A stretch of 64,000 nucleotides of DNA from Falsiroseomonas sp050563525. GTDB lineage: Bacteria; Pseudomonadota; Alphaproteobacteria; Acetobacterales; Acetobacteraceae. The DNA is taken from NCBI RefSeq assembly GCF_050563525.1, contig NZ_JBNXUN010000003.1, positions 1 to 64,000 on the forward strand, read 5' to 3'. Under the pieces are notes generated by a model, which searched no databases, was not told the DNA's origin, and saw only the letters and a list, made by a program, of their open reading frames with translations. The position numbers were made by a program, and so were the translations under genes. Shown piece after piece: positions 8,591 to 17,191 of this stretch (position 1 is its first letter; the number at the start of each line of letters is the position of its first letter).

Positions 8591-9045
8591 CCCAGCCGTG
8601 GCGCCCGTCGTCCGGCCATGGGCATCGCCACCTGGCCATGATCCGGCGCCAGCACCTCGCAGAACGGGATGGTCATGCCGGCGCGCACCTCCTCGATCAT
8701 CGGGGGCGCGCGGCGGCCGGCGGACATGTCGTGCGGGAACCAGCCGATCAGGACGCTGGCCTGCCCGCCCGGCGGCACCAGCACCGGCTCCGCCGGCGAT
8801 TGGACCAGGCCGTACAACTCGATGCCGGTGAGCACGGCGGCGGGATAGGGGTGCGGGTTCTGCACCAGCAGCCGGTATTCCGTGCGCCTGGCCTCCGGCC
8901 GCACCGCCATCTCGAAGCGCTCAGCGAGCAGGAAGCTGTCATCGGCCCTTGGCCCGATGCGACAGGCGAAGGGCGTGGCTGCGGCAGCGGGGCCTGAGAT
9001 GGCCAGGGCCAGCAGCACGAAAAGGGTGGCGGATCGGCGCGGCAT
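8587..9045 (-). CDS. Secreted hypothetical protein
   Basis: A 152-residue protein with a clear N-terminal signal peptide (MPRRSATLFVLLALAISG, cleavage near PAAAA). The mature domain has two cysteines (in PFACRIGPR and IPFCEVLAP) that could form a disulfide. It includes YRLLVQNPHPYPAAV, which looks like a beta-rich domain. The ATG at 9045 starts the signal peptide. I do not recognise the family. It converges on denD with overlapping stop codons and is divergent from a Bug receptor 219 bp away. Confidence 0.75.
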   Translation of the reverse strand: MPRRSATLFVLLALAISGPAAAATPFACRIGPRADDSFLLAERFEMAVRPEARRTEYRLLVQNPHPYPAAVLTGIELYGLVQSPAEPVLVPPGGQASVLIGWFPHDMSAGRRAPPMIEEVRAGMTIPFCEVLAPDHGQVAMPMAGRRAPRLG

Positions 9046-9264
9046 CGGGGTTTCTCCTGCGTTGCTGCCATGATGCGGCCGACGCTCGGCACTTGGCCAA
9101 GACGCCCAGTCTGTCACGCCGATTGGTAAATCCTTCATTGATGGGTGGCGGGCGGCATCACCGGCGTTCCGCCTGATGGAACGATTTCTTCTTCCACATC
9201 AACCACTTGCGCCGATCCACGGCGGGCGTCATGCTGCCCTAAATCGTCCTGGGAGGGACCCGTC

Positions 9265-10227
9265 ATGACCACCCGCCGCATCCTGCTGGGTGCCGCCGTA
9301 GCCACGCTGGCCGCACCGCGCGTCGCGAAGGCCGCCTGGCCCGCCGACCGCGCCATCGAGGTCATCGTCCCCTTCCCGCCCGGCGGCGGCGTGGACAACA
9401 TGGTGCGCCCCATCGTGCACTTCGTGACGCCCCGGCTGCGCGGCGCGCGCTTCGCCATCGTCAACCGCGCCGGTGCCGCCGGGCAGATCGGCTTCGAGGC
9501 GTTGTTCAACGCGGCGCCGGATGGCTACACGCTTGGCGCCCTGACCAACACGGCGATGCACGCGATCGCGGTGGAGCGCACGCCGCGCTACAAGCCGGAG
9601 GAGTTCACCTACATTGCCAATGTGGTGGATGACCCGGGTGGCTTCTGGGTGCGCGCCGACAGCCCCTGGCGCACGCTTGACGATCTGAAGGAAGCCGCGA
9701 GGCGCGACCCGGAAGGCATCGGCGTCGGCACCGCCGGCATCGGCTCCGACGACCACCTGCTGCAACTCGGCTTCGAGGAAGCGGCCGGCGTGCGGCTGCT
9801 CCACGTGCCCTACAACGGCACCGCGCCGGTGCAGCGGGACGTGCTGGGCGGCAGCCTGAAGATCGGCAGCTTCAACATGAGCGAGGGCGTGACCCTGCTG
9901 AAGGAGGGCCGCATCCGCTGCCTGGCGCAGGGCGGCCCGCAGCGCTGGGCCCCGACCGGGGAGGTGCCGACCTTCAAGGAACAGGGCTACGACGTGCTCG
10001 GCGGATCCGCCCGCGGCATCGGCGCGCCGCCTGGCCTGCCGGATGAAATCCGCCTGGCGCTGGAAGCCGCGTTCCGCGATGCGCTGGCCGACCCGGCCCT
10101 GCTCGCCGACGCCGAGCGCACCGGCCTGCCGCTGCGGCCGCTGGTGGGTCAGGACTACCGCGCCATGATGCGGGCGGACCACGCGACGCTGCAGGGGCTG
10201 TGGCAGCGGCGGCCCTGGCGGGGCTGA
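9265..10227 (+). CDS. Bug/TctC-family receptor
   Basis: A 320-residue Bug-family periplasmic binding protein. The leader MTTRRILLGAAVATLAAPRV carries a twin-arginine-like pair; the mature chain opens with RAIEVIVPFPPGGGVDN. The ATG at 9265 is preceded by GGGAGGG. It stands alone: a secreted hypothetical gene is divergent upstream and two thioesterase genes converge on its 3' end. It is more divergent from the other six Bug proteins than they are from one another, for example in its PLGxxG-type glycine loop and C-terminus. Ligand unknown. Confidence 0.9.
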   Translation: MTTRRILLGAAVATLAAPRVAKAAWPADRAIEVIVPFPPGGGVDNMVRPIVHFVTPRLRGARFAIVNRAGAAGQIGFEALFNAAPDGYTLGALTNTAMHAIAVERTPRYKPEEFTYIANVVDDPGGFWVRADSPWRTLDDLKEAARRDPEGIGVGTAGIGSDDHLLQLGFEEAAGVRLLHVPYNGTAPVQRDVLGGSLKIGSFNMSEGVTLLKEGRIRCLAQGGPQRWAPTGEVPTFKEQGYDVLGGSARGIGAPPGLPDEIRLALEAAFRDALADPALLADAERTGLPLRPLVGQDYRAMMRADHATLQGLWQRRPWRG

Positions 10228-10231
10228 ACGC

Positions 10232-10630
10232 CTACTCCGCCACGGCGCCCTGCGCTTCCAGTGCAGCGCGCCATTCCGGGGTCAGCGGCACCTTCTCGCC
10301 GCTCTCCTGGCGCGTGACGACGCAGACGGCGCGCGCGGTGCAGCATTCGACACCGTCCCGCAGCAGCGCATATTCCTGGATGTAGGACGTGCGGCGGAAG
10401 GAGACGGTGCGGCAGGTCAGCGTGACAGCCTCGTTGAAGCCGACGCCGCGCAGGTAGCGCGCCTCGATCTGCGCCACGACCGGGCCGGGCGTGGTCGCCG
10501 CGAGCTTTGCCCCGGTCAGGTCCTGCCAGTGCGAGACGCGCAGATCCTCGAACAGGGTCAGGTAGGCGGCGTGGTTGACGTGGCCGTAGGCATCGCATTC
10601 GGACCAGCGGATGACGTGGTGCCGGATCAT
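10232..10630 (-). CDS. Hot-dog acyl-CoA thioesterase (YbgC/4-HBT type)
   Basis: A 132-residue single hot-dog fold enzyme. WSECDAYGHVNHAAYLTLFE is the 4-hydroxybenzoyl-CoA thioesterase motif, in which the aspartate (D in CDAYGHVN) is catalytic. It would hydrolyse acyl-CoA in the cytoplasm. The ATG at 10630 overlaps the stop of the upstream thioesterase gene by 4 nt, so the two are translationally coupled. A longer N-terminus in this frame would lie inside that gene and is rejected. The exact acyl substrate cannot be read from sequence. Confidence 0.88.
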   Translation of the reverse strand: MIRHHVIRWSECDAYGHVNHAAYLTLFEDLRVSHWQDLTGAKLAATTPGPVVAQIEARYLRGVGFNEAVTLTCRTVSFRRTSYIQEYALLRDGVECCTARAVCVVTRQESGEKVPLTPEWRAALEAQGAVAE

Positions 10631-11022
10631 TGTGTGGGCACCGGGCGCGGCTTTCGGTGTTCGTCGATGGCGATGAAGGTGAAGACGCCCTCCGTCACCA
10701 GGCACATCTGCTCCTCCGACCGCTCGCGGCGCCAGGCCTCGACATCGATGCGCATGGAGGTGCGGCCGACCGAGATGACCTCGGCGAAGATGCTGACTTC
10801 GTCGCCGACCAGCACCGGCATGTGGAATTTCATGCCTTCCACTGCGATGGTCGCGACCCGGCCCCGGGCGCGGCGCCCGGCGGCATTGCCGGCGGCCAGG
10901 TCCATCAGGCCCATCAGCCAGCCGCCGAAGATGTCGCCGGAGGGATTGGCATCGGCGGGCATGGCGATGGTGCGCAGCTTCGGCGCATCGGCCGGGGGCA
11001 TCCTGTCAGGGCTTCGCGACAC
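10627..11022 (-). CDS. Hot-dog acyl-CoA thioesterase (YciA type)
   Basis: A 131-residue hot-dog thioesterase of the YciA/BACH group. The motif NPSGDIFGGWLMGLMDLAAG places the catalytic Asn/Asp region at about residues 26-45. The C-terminal core includes VAVEGMKFH-like and GRTSMRIDVEAW strands. The GTG at 11022 is the furthest supported start; an internal ATG at residue 8 is an alternative. It overlaps the following thioesterase by 4 nt. Two non-identical thioesterases in one mini-operon suggest acyl-CoA pool control or overflow release. Confidence 0.88.
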   Translation of the reverse strand: MSRSPDRMPPADAPKLRTIAMPADANPSGDIFGGWLMGLMDLAAGNAAGRRARGRVATIAVEGMKFHMPVLVGDEVSIFAEVISVGRTSMRIDVEAWRRERSEEQMCLVTEGVFTFIAIDEHRKPRPVPTQ

Positions 11023-11066
11023 GCTTTCGTCCTTGTAGGAATGGTGGACCTAGTTTCGCGGGCACC

Positions 11067-11642
11067 ATGGCGGAAGTCCACTTCATCACGCATCCGGAGG
11101 TCGCGATCGACCCGTCCGTTCCGGTGCCGGACTGGCCCCTGTCGGCGCGTGGCCTGGCCCGGACGCGGGCGATGCTGGCGCGACCCAGGGTCGCCGGGAT
11201 CGGCGCCGTGTTCAGCAGCACGGAGCGCAAGGCGACCGACATGGCAGCGATCCTGGCCGCGCATCTCGACCTCGGCTTCACGCAGGTGGCGGCGCTCGGC
11301 GAGAATGACCGCAGCGCCACGGGCTATCTGGTGCGCGAGGAATTCGAGGCAACGGCGGATGAATTCTTCGCCCGGCCCGGGCACAGCGTGCGCGGCTGGG
11401 AGCGTGCCGTGGACGCGCAGGCGCGGATCGTGGCCGCTGTGGAGGCGGTGCTGGCGCAGGCGCCGCCGGGTAACGTCGCGGTCGTCGCGCATGGCGGCGT
11501 CGGCGCGCTGCTGCTGTGCCACCTGAAGCGCGTACCGATCAGCCGGGCGGAGGATCAGCCCGGCGAGGGCGGCGGCAACCTCTTCACCTTCGACCGCGCC
11601 AGCCGTGCCTTGCTGCACGGCTGGCGCAGGATCGAGGATTAA
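11067..11642 (+). CDS. Histidine phosphatase-superfamily protein with altered RHG motif
   Basis: A 191-residue protein of the phosphoglycerate-mutase/histidine phosphatase fold. The usual Leu-x-Arg-His-Gly opening is here FITHPEV: the histidine (His9) is kept but the arginine and glycine are lost. The second histidine is present in VVAHGGVG, and FSSTERKATD replaces the usual SSPLxRA block. It may still be a phosphatase of altered specificity or a degenerate member. The stop codon overlaps the convergent M20 peptidase gene by 4 nt. Confidence 0.82.
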   Translation: MAEVHFITHPEVAIDPSVPVPDWPLSARGLARTRAMLARPRVAGIGAVFSSTERKATDMAAILAAHLDLGFTQVAALGENDRSATGYLVREEFEATADEFFARPGHSVRGWERAVDAQARIVAAVEAVLAQAPPGNVAVVAHGGVGALLLCHLKRVPISRAEDQPGEGGGNLFTFDRASRALLHGWRRIED

Positions 11643-12805
11643 GCCGGGCCGAGCGCCAGGATGGCGCGCGCCATGGCCTGCGCCCGCGGCACCAGGCTCT
11701 CGATCTCCAGATATTCCTCCGGCGTGTGGGCCTTGCCGCCGACCGGACCCACCGCGCACAGCGTCGGCGCGCCCATCGCCGCGGTGAAGCCGCTGTCGGC
11801 GCAGCCGCCGGAGAATTCGCCGGACGGATCGAAGCCGGAGGCCTTCGCGGCTTCCCGATAGCTGGCGAACAGCCGGGCCGATTCGGGGGATTGTGTCAGC
11901 GGCCGGAACTCGCCGCGGATCGTCAGGGTGCTGCGCGTGCCGGGGACGAAGGATTTCTCGATGATGGCGTGGATCTTCGCCATCACCTCCTCGCGGTCCG
12001 GCGGTTCGACATAGCGCAGGTCGATCTGGCCCTGCGCCCAGGGCGCTACGGTGTTGACGCTCTGCCCGCCGGAAATCAGTCCGACATTCAGGGTGATGCC
12101 GCGCGCCAGGTCGGTCAGCGCGTGGATGGCGGTGACCTTGGCGGCCAGTTCACCGATGGCGCTGATGCCGGCCTCGAAGTTGCCGCCGGAATGCGCCGCC
12201 TTGCCCTCCACGTCGAAGGCCATGAACACGCCGCCCTTGCGGCCGGTGACGATGCCGCCATTGGGGCGGCCGGGTTCGGAATTAAATACTACGCGCGCCG
12301 CCTTGGCCTCCGCCTCGATCACCGGCCGGCCCTCCGGCGAGCCGATTTCCTCATCGCCCGTGAACAGCGCCACCAGCGGGCCGGGCGCGCCGCCGAATTT
12401 CTGGAAGCCGGCCAGGACGAACATGTTCATCACCAGCCCCGCCTTCATGTCGGCGACGCCGGGGCCGAAGGCGCGGGTGCCTTCGATGGTGAAGGGCCGG
12501 CGCGTCGGCTCGCCCTTCGGGAACACCGTGTCCCGATGCCCCATCAGCAGGATGTTCTCCCGCGCATTGCCGCCGCGTGTCGCCTGCCCGCCCTCCACCG
12601 TGGCGCGGATGCAGTCGCCGTGCTTCTGCTGCGGCAGGGTCTCCACGGGGATGCCGTGCTGCGTCATGAAGCGCGCGACCTGGGCGCCGACCTTGTCGAC
12701 GCCTTCCTTGTCGTAGCTGCCGCCGTCGGTGTCCACCATCTCCCGCAGCGTCTCGAGCATGGCGCCCTGCTGCGTCGCCAGCCAGTCGATGACCTCCGAC
12801 TTCAT
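11639..12805 (-). CDS. M20-family metallopeptidase (glutamate carboxypeptidase-like)
   Basis: A 388-residue di-zinc amidohydrolase/peptidase of the M20 family. All expected metal ligands are visible in order: GHRDTVF, GVADMKAG, TGDEEIGS (catalytic acid), FNSEPGR and a C-terminal GGKAHTPEEY. The dimerisation domain lies in the middle (HSGGNFEAG). No signal peptide, so cytoplasmic. It is the last gene of the amidase-FAH-Bug-M20 operon, starting 2 bp after the Bug stop. That suggests it finishes hydrolysis of an imported amide or N-acyl amino acid. Confidence 0.9.
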   Translation of the reverse strand: MKSEVIDWLATQQGAMLETLREMVDTDGGSYDKEGVDKVGAQVARFMTQHGIPVETLPQQKHGDCIRATVEGGQATRGGNARENILLMGHRDTVFPKGEPTRRPFTIEGTRAFGPGVADMKAGLVMNMFVLAGFQKFGGAPGPLVALFTGDEEIGSPEGRPVIEAEAKAARVVFNSEPGRPNGGIVTGRKGGVFMAFDVEGKAAHSGGNFEAGISAIGELAAKVTAIHALTDLARGITLNVGLISGGQSVNTVAPWAQGQIDLRYVEPPDREEVMAKIHAIIEKSFVPGTRSTLTIRGEFRPLTQSPESARLFASYREAAKASGFDPSGEFSGGCADSGFTAAMGAPTLCAVGPVGGKAHTPEEYLEIESLVPRAQAMARAILALGPA

Positions 12806-12807
12806 TG

Positions 12808-13779
12808 CTATTCAACCTTTCCGATGCGGGCGACGGCGCGCAGCAGCCGCGCGCTGTCTTCTTCGAAGAACTTCGCGAATTCCGGCGCGTCGAGATACGC
12901 CACGGGCGCACCGGCCGCGGTGAAGGCATTGACCAGCGCCGGGTCCTGCACCGCCTGGCGCACCGCGTCACGCAGCTTCGTCATCACGGGTGCCGGCGTC
13001 GCGGCCGGCGCGAACAGGCCGGCCCAGATGTAGAACTCGACGTCCCGGAAGCCCTTTTCCATGAAGGTGGGCACGTCCGGGAAGGCCGCCACGCGGTCCT
13101 TGCCCCAGCAGCCCAGGACGCGCACCCGGCCGGACCGCACATGCTGCGTCAGCGTACCGGGCGCGGAGGCCAGCGCCTGCACCTGGCCGCCGAGCAATGC
13201 GGTGATGGCGGGCCCGGCGCCGCTGAAGGGCACATGCAGCGCCCTGAAGCCGGCCGCGGCGGAGAGCATCTCCATCGCGACATGCAGCGTGCCGTAGGTG
13301 CCGGAGGAGCCGTAGGGAATGTCACCCGGGCGCGCCTTCGCCGCGGCGATGAACTCCTCCATCGTCTGCCACGGCGCGCTGGCCGGCACGGCGAGCATGG
13401 TGGGGTCCGCGTTGACCAGGGCGATCGGCGCGAACTGGTCCACCGTGTAGGGCGGCGTGCGGCCGAACAGCTTCTCCGCCTCCGGGATCACGGCGAGCGA
13501 GGACAGCGCCATCAGCAGCGTGTAGCCATCGGCCGGGCTGCGCGCGACGAAGGCGTTGCCGATGGCGCCCGCGGCGCCACCGCGGTTCTGCACCACCACC
13601 GCCTGGCCGAGGATCTTCTCCATCGCCGCGGCGGTCGGCCGTGCCGCAAGGTCCGCCTGTCCTCCGGGCGGGAAGGCCACGACCATGTTCAGCGGGCGCT
13701 GCGGGAAATCCGACTGCGCGCGAGCTTGACCGGCAAAGGGTAGCGCGGCGGCGGCGCCGAGCAGGGTGCGACGGTTCAT
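12808..13779 (-). CDS. Bug/TctC-family receptor
   Basis: A 323-residue Bug-family periplasmic binding protein with leader MNRRTLLGAAAALPFAGQAR (cleavage near ARAQ). The mature chain opens with RPLNMVVAFPPGGQADLAAR and has DGYTLLMAL. The ATG at 13779 starts the leader. It lies between an FAH-fold enzyme (23 bp upstream) and an M20 peptidase (2 bp downstream) on one strand, so it probably captures the substrate that these enzymes and the operon's amidase degrade. Confidence 0.92.
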   Translation of the reverse strand: MNRRTLLGAAAALPFAGQARAQSDFPQRPLNMVVAFPPGGQADLAARPTAAAMEKILGQAVVVQNRGGAAGAIGNAFVARSPADGYTLLMALSSLAVIPEAEKLFGRTPPYTVDQFAPIALVNADPTMLAVPASAPWQTMEEFIAAAKARPGDIPYGSSGTYGTLHVAMEMLSAAAGFRALHVPFSGAGPAITALLGGQVQALASAPGTLTQHVRSGRVRVLGCWGKDRVAAFPDVPTFMEKGFRDVEFYIWAGLFAPAATPAPVMTKLRDAVRQAVQDPALVNAFTAAGAPVAYLDAPEFAKFFEEDSARLLRAVARIGKVE

Positions 13780-13802
13780 TGATGTTTCCTCCCTTGGTTC
13801 GG

Positions 13803-14687
13803 TCAGGCGACCGGATTCTCCAGCACGCCGATGCCGGTGATCTCGATGCGCACCACGTCGCCGGACTTCAGGAAGACCGGCGGGTTGAAGCCGATGCCGA
13901 CGCCGGCGGGCGTGCCGGTCGCGATGATGTCGCCCGGCTCCAGCGTGATGGCGGCGCTGATCGCCTCGATCAGGGTCGGGATGTCGAAGATCAGGTCGGC
14001 GACGGGCGCGTGCTGGCGCTGTTCGCCGTTCACCCAGGTGGTGACCAGAAGCTTGGTCGGGTCCGGTGCCTCGTCCGCCGTCAGGATGGCCGGGCCCATG
14101 GGGCAGAAGCTGTCGAGGCCCTTGCCCAGGATCCACTGGCTGTGGCGCTTCTGCAGGTGGCGCGCGGTGACGTCGTTGATGATGGTGTAGCCGAAGACGT
14201 GGCGCAGCGCGTCCGCCTTGGCGATGCCGCGGCCGCCGGCGCCGATGACGACGCCGAGTTCACCCTCGTAGTCCAGGCCGCCGGTCGGATCGAGGTGGCC
14301 CAGGATTGGCTCGCCATTGGCGATGATGCTGGTGTGCGGCTTGCTGAACACCACGGGAAACGGCGGCACCACGTCCTTCGCGCCACCATCGAAGCCCGAC
14401 CCGGCGAACTCCTTGGCGTGCTCGTGATAGTTCTTGCCGACGCAGAAGATGTTCTTCGGTGTGCGCGGGATCGGCGCGCAGAGTTTCGCGTCCGGCACCA
14501 CCGGGGCCTTCGCCGCAGCAGCGCGCGCCTTGGCCAGCAGGGCGGACGAGGCGCCTGCCAGGTCCAGCATGCTTTGCCCGCGCAGCAAGGGTTCCGCCGC
14601 GCCGAGGTCCAGTACGGCGCCGGAGGCATCCAGCGCGCCGAGTTCCTGTTGCAGTTTTCCGTGGCGCGTGAAGGTGACGAGGCGCAT
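13803..14687 (-). CDS. Fumarylacetoacetate hydrolase (FAH) family protein
   Basis: A 294-residue member of the FAH family, which covers acylpyruvate hydrolases, hydratases and decarboxylases acting on 2-keto acids with a divalent metal. The family signature IFCVGKNYHEHAKEF is present, followed by the metal-binding acidic set around LDYEGELGVVIG. The ATG at 14687 begins the usual short N-terminal domain (MRLVTFTRHG). It sits 14 bp after the amidase stop in the same operon. The likely role is a late carbon-carbon or hydration step; the exact reaction cannot be told. Confidence 0.88.
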   Translation of the reverse strand: MRLVTFTRHGKLQQELGALDASGAVLDLGAAEPLLRGQSMLDLAGASSALLAKARAAAAKAPVVPDAKLCAPIPRTPKNIFCVGKNYHEHAKEFAGSGFDGGAKDVVPPFPVVFSKPHTSIIANGEPILGHLDPTGGLDYEGELGVVIGAGGRGIAKADALRHVFGYTIINDVTARHLQKRHSQWILGKGLDSFCPMGPAILTADEAPDPTKLLVTTWVNGEQRQHAPVADLIFDIPTLIEAISAAITLEPGDIIATGTPAGVGIGFNPPVFLKSGDVVRIEITGIGVLENPVA

Positions 14688-14701
14688 GGCGCAGAAATCC
14701 C

Positions 14702-16123
14702 TCAGTTGAGCTTGGCGCGCATCTGCCCGGTTTCCTCCGGGTTGGCCAGGGGCAGGCTGGCGGCCCGTTCCAGCGCGCGGGCAGCGCGGAACGCCAGGTC
14801 GTCGCGGTACAGCGCGGCGGCCACCTGAACGCCGCGCGGCATGCCGCCCTCGTCCAGGCCGATCGGCACGGCGATAGCCGGCTGGCGGGTCAGGTTGAAG
14901 GCGAAGGTCCAAGGCGCCCAGTCGCGCCACAGGGCCTCCACCGGCTTGATGGTGGGGGCATCGGCGTCGAAGGCCGCGGTCGGCGTGGCGGCGGTCAGGA
15001 TCAGGTCGTAGCGCTGGTGGAAGCGGGCCATGGCGTGGCCGCATTCCACGCGCAGCATGTCGGCACCAAGAAAATCCGCCGCCGTCATGTCGCCCATCCG
15101 GCGCGCCACCTCGTCGATCCCGGCATCGAGCTGCGCACGCCCGGCCTCGCTCGCGCCATTCCAGATGCGGGCGATCGCGACTCCCCAGACGCGGGAGAAG
15201 ATCGCGCGCGTATCCGGCAAGTGCGGATCGGCTTCCTCGACAATGGCGCCCTGCTCGGCCAGCAGCTTCGCCGCGACCTGGAGCGCCGCCTCGCCTTCCT
15301 CGTCCAGCGGCGGCTCGAAGCCGAGGCGGCGCACCACGGCGACGCGCAGGCCGGCGACACCGTCATCGATCCCTGTGCGCCAGTCGCGCGGATCATCCGG
15401 CAGGCTCACGGGATCGCGCAGGTCGTGCCGCGCCATGGCGGAGAACATCAGCGCCGCATCGCCGACGCTGCGCGTCATCGGCCCGGCGCAGGCGACGCCG
15501 GAGAAGGCGCCGTGTGGCCATTGCGGGATGCGGCCGTAGCTCGGCTTCACGCCGACCAGACCGCAATAGGCTGCAGGGATGCGGATGGAACCGCCGGCAT
15601 CGGTGCCGATATGCAGCGGCCCGAAGCAAGCCGCCCCCGCCGCGCCGGCGCCGGAGGAACTGCCGCCGGTGGTGCGCTGCGGGTTCCAGGGATTGCGGGT
15701 GACGCCGTGCAGCGGACAGTCGCCGGGCGTCTTCCAGCCGAACTCGGTGGTGGTGGTCTTGCCGAGGATGACGGCGCCGGCGGCCTTCAGGCCCAGCACC
15801 GCCGGCGCGTCCTCCGTCGCCGGCTTCGGGTCCGTCGTCAGGCTGCCGCGTCGTGTCGGGAAGCCGGCGATGTTCAGAAGGTCCTTCACCGTGCAAGGCA
15901 CGCCGTCCAGCATTCCCATCGGGCGGCCTGCGGCCCAGCGCGCTTCCGATTCGCCGGCCTGGCGCAGCGCGTGCGGGTTCATGGCGGCGAAGGCGTTCAC
16001 CCAGGGGTTGTAGCGCGCCACCCGCTCCGTCACCGCCTTCAGCGCCTCGACCGGCGACAGCGCGCGGCGGGCATACAGGCCGAGCAGTTGTTCGGCTGTC
16101 ATCAGCGCGGGATCGGTGGTCAT
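14702..16123 (-). CDS. Amidase-signature family amidase
   Basis: A 473-residue amidase with the Ser-cisSer-Lys triad of the family: Lys80 in CTVKDLLN, the cis-serine in TTGGSSSGAG (about 155-157) and the nucleophile Ser179 in TDAGGSIR. Length is typical. The ATG at 16123 (MTTDPALMTAEQLL) is preferred to one 12 codons earlier because it gives the usual N-terminus. It is the first gene of a four-gene minus-strand operon and is divergent from a metal-dependent deacetylase 69 bp away. It probably hydrolyses an amide or acyl-amino-acid substrate to acid plus ammonia or amine. Confidence 0.9.
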   Translation of the reverse strand: MTTDPALMTAEQLLGLYARRALSPVEALKAVTERVARYNPWVNAFAAMNPHALRQAGESEARWAAGRPMGMLDGVPCTVKDLLNIAGFPTRRGSLTTDPKPATEDAPAVLGLKAAGAVILGKTTTTEFGWKTPGDCPLHGVTRNPWNPQRTTGGSSSGAGAAGAACFGPLHIGTDAGGSIRIPAAYCGLVGVKPSYGRIPQWPHGAFSGVACAGPMTRSVGDAALMFSAMARHDLRDPVSLPDDPRDWRTGIDDGVAGLRVAVVRRLGFEPPLDEEGEAALQVAAKLLAEQGAIVEEADPHLPDTRAIFSRVWGVAIARIWNGASEAGRAQLDAGIDEVARRMGDMTAADFLGADMLRVECGHAMARFHQRYDLILTAATPTAAFDADAPTIKPVEALWRDWAPWTFAFNLTRQPAIAVPIGLDEGGMPRGVQVAAALYRDDLAFRAARALERAASLPLANPEETGQMRAKLN

Positions 16124-16192
16124 GCGGGGCTTCCGGAGCGGGGCATCGGGGCGCAGCATGGCGGCTCACCAACGCCAGGGAAACCCCGCAGC

Positions 16193-17092
16193 ATGACCAG
16201 CGCCAATCCGTGGGAATGGAGCGAGCCGGAATGGCGGCAGATCGTCGGCCGCGCGCGCGCCGGCCGTAGCCTGCGCCCGACCGCCTGGCCCGGCGGCGCG
16301 CAATGCTGCGTGACGCTGAGCTTCGATGCGGACCATGAGACGATTCCGCTGCGCGATTCAGATGAAAGCCCGATGCGGATCAGCCAGGGGCAGTATGGCA
16401 GCCGCCAGGGAATTCCCCGCATTCGCGCCCTGCTGGCGAAGCACGGCATCCCGGCCACCTTCTTCTACCCGGCCGTCTCGGCCCTGCTGCACCCGGAGGA
16501 GATTCGTGCGGTGGCCGAGGAAGGCCACGAGATCGGTGTGCATAGCTGGATCCACGAGGCGAACACGAAGCTGCCGCCCGGCGTCGAGCGGGAATTGACG
16601 CTGCGCGCGGCGGACACGCTGGAGAAGACCAGCGGCCAGCGCCCGGTCGGCATCCGCACCGCATCCTGGGATTTCTCGGTCGACACGCTGTCGATCATCC
16701 GGGAGATGGGGCTGCTGTACGACAGCTCCCTGATGGCGGATGACGATGCCTATGAGCTGCTCGACCAGGGCGAACCGACCGGCATCGTGGAACTCCCGCC
16801 GGAGTGGATCCGCGACGACGCCGTGTATTTCAACATGCTGCGCTTCTCCGGCCTGCGCCCCTACACGCCGCCTTCCGCGGTGGAAGAAATCTTCACGGCA
16901 GAATTCGACGGTGCCTATGCCGAGGGCGGCATGTTCCTGCTGACGATGCACCCGCATGTCATCGGCCATCGCAGCCGCATCGCGCTGCTGGACCGGCTGG
17001 TGACGCGGATCAAGACGTGCGAGGGGGTCTGGTTCGCAACCCATGCGCAGGCGGCGCAGTGGTGCAAGGACAACGCCGCGCCGGCCGGCTGA
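16193..17092 (+). CDS. Polysaccharide-deacetylase-fold metal-dependent hydrolase (PuuE/PgdA-like)
   Basis: A 299-residue NodB-fold hydrolase. LSFDADHE supplies the metal/acid aspartates, GVHSWIHE the histidine pair (His-x-x-x-His), and the C-terminal LLTMHPHVIGH matches the intracellular PuuE/HpPgdA subgroup. That subgroup acts on cyclic imides, allantoin or small amides rather than chitin. No signal peptide. The ATG at 16193 is the natural start. Being divergent from the amidase operon, it may open a ring or remove an acyl group before the amidase acts; that is inference. Confidence 0.85.
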   Translation: MTSANPWEWSEPEWRQIVGRARAGRSLRPTAWPGGAQCCVTLSFDADHETIPLRDSDESPMRISQGQYGSRQGIPRIRALLAKHGIPATFFYPAVSALLHPEEIRAVAEEGHEIGVHSWIHEANTKLPPGVERELTLRAADTLEKTSGQRPVGIRTASWDFSVDTLSIIREMGLLYDSSLMADDDAYELLDQGEPTGIVELPPEWIRDDAVYFNMLRFSGLRPYTPPSAVEEIFTAEFDGAYAEGGMFLLTMHPHVIGHRSRIALLDRLVTRIKTCEGVWFATHAQAAQWCKDNAAPAG

Positions 17093-17191
17093 CTTCAACA
17101 CTTCGCCAAGGCGCCTCTCGTGCGCAGGCTGGCCCTGGTCGGGCCACGGTGAAGGTGTAGGAGCGGGACTCCTGATGGAGAACGAACCGGC

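Noticed and set aside
12285..12300. AT-rich patch (TTAAATACTACG) as an internal promoter
   Set aside because: It is inside a highly conserved part of the M20 gene and has no matching -35 element.
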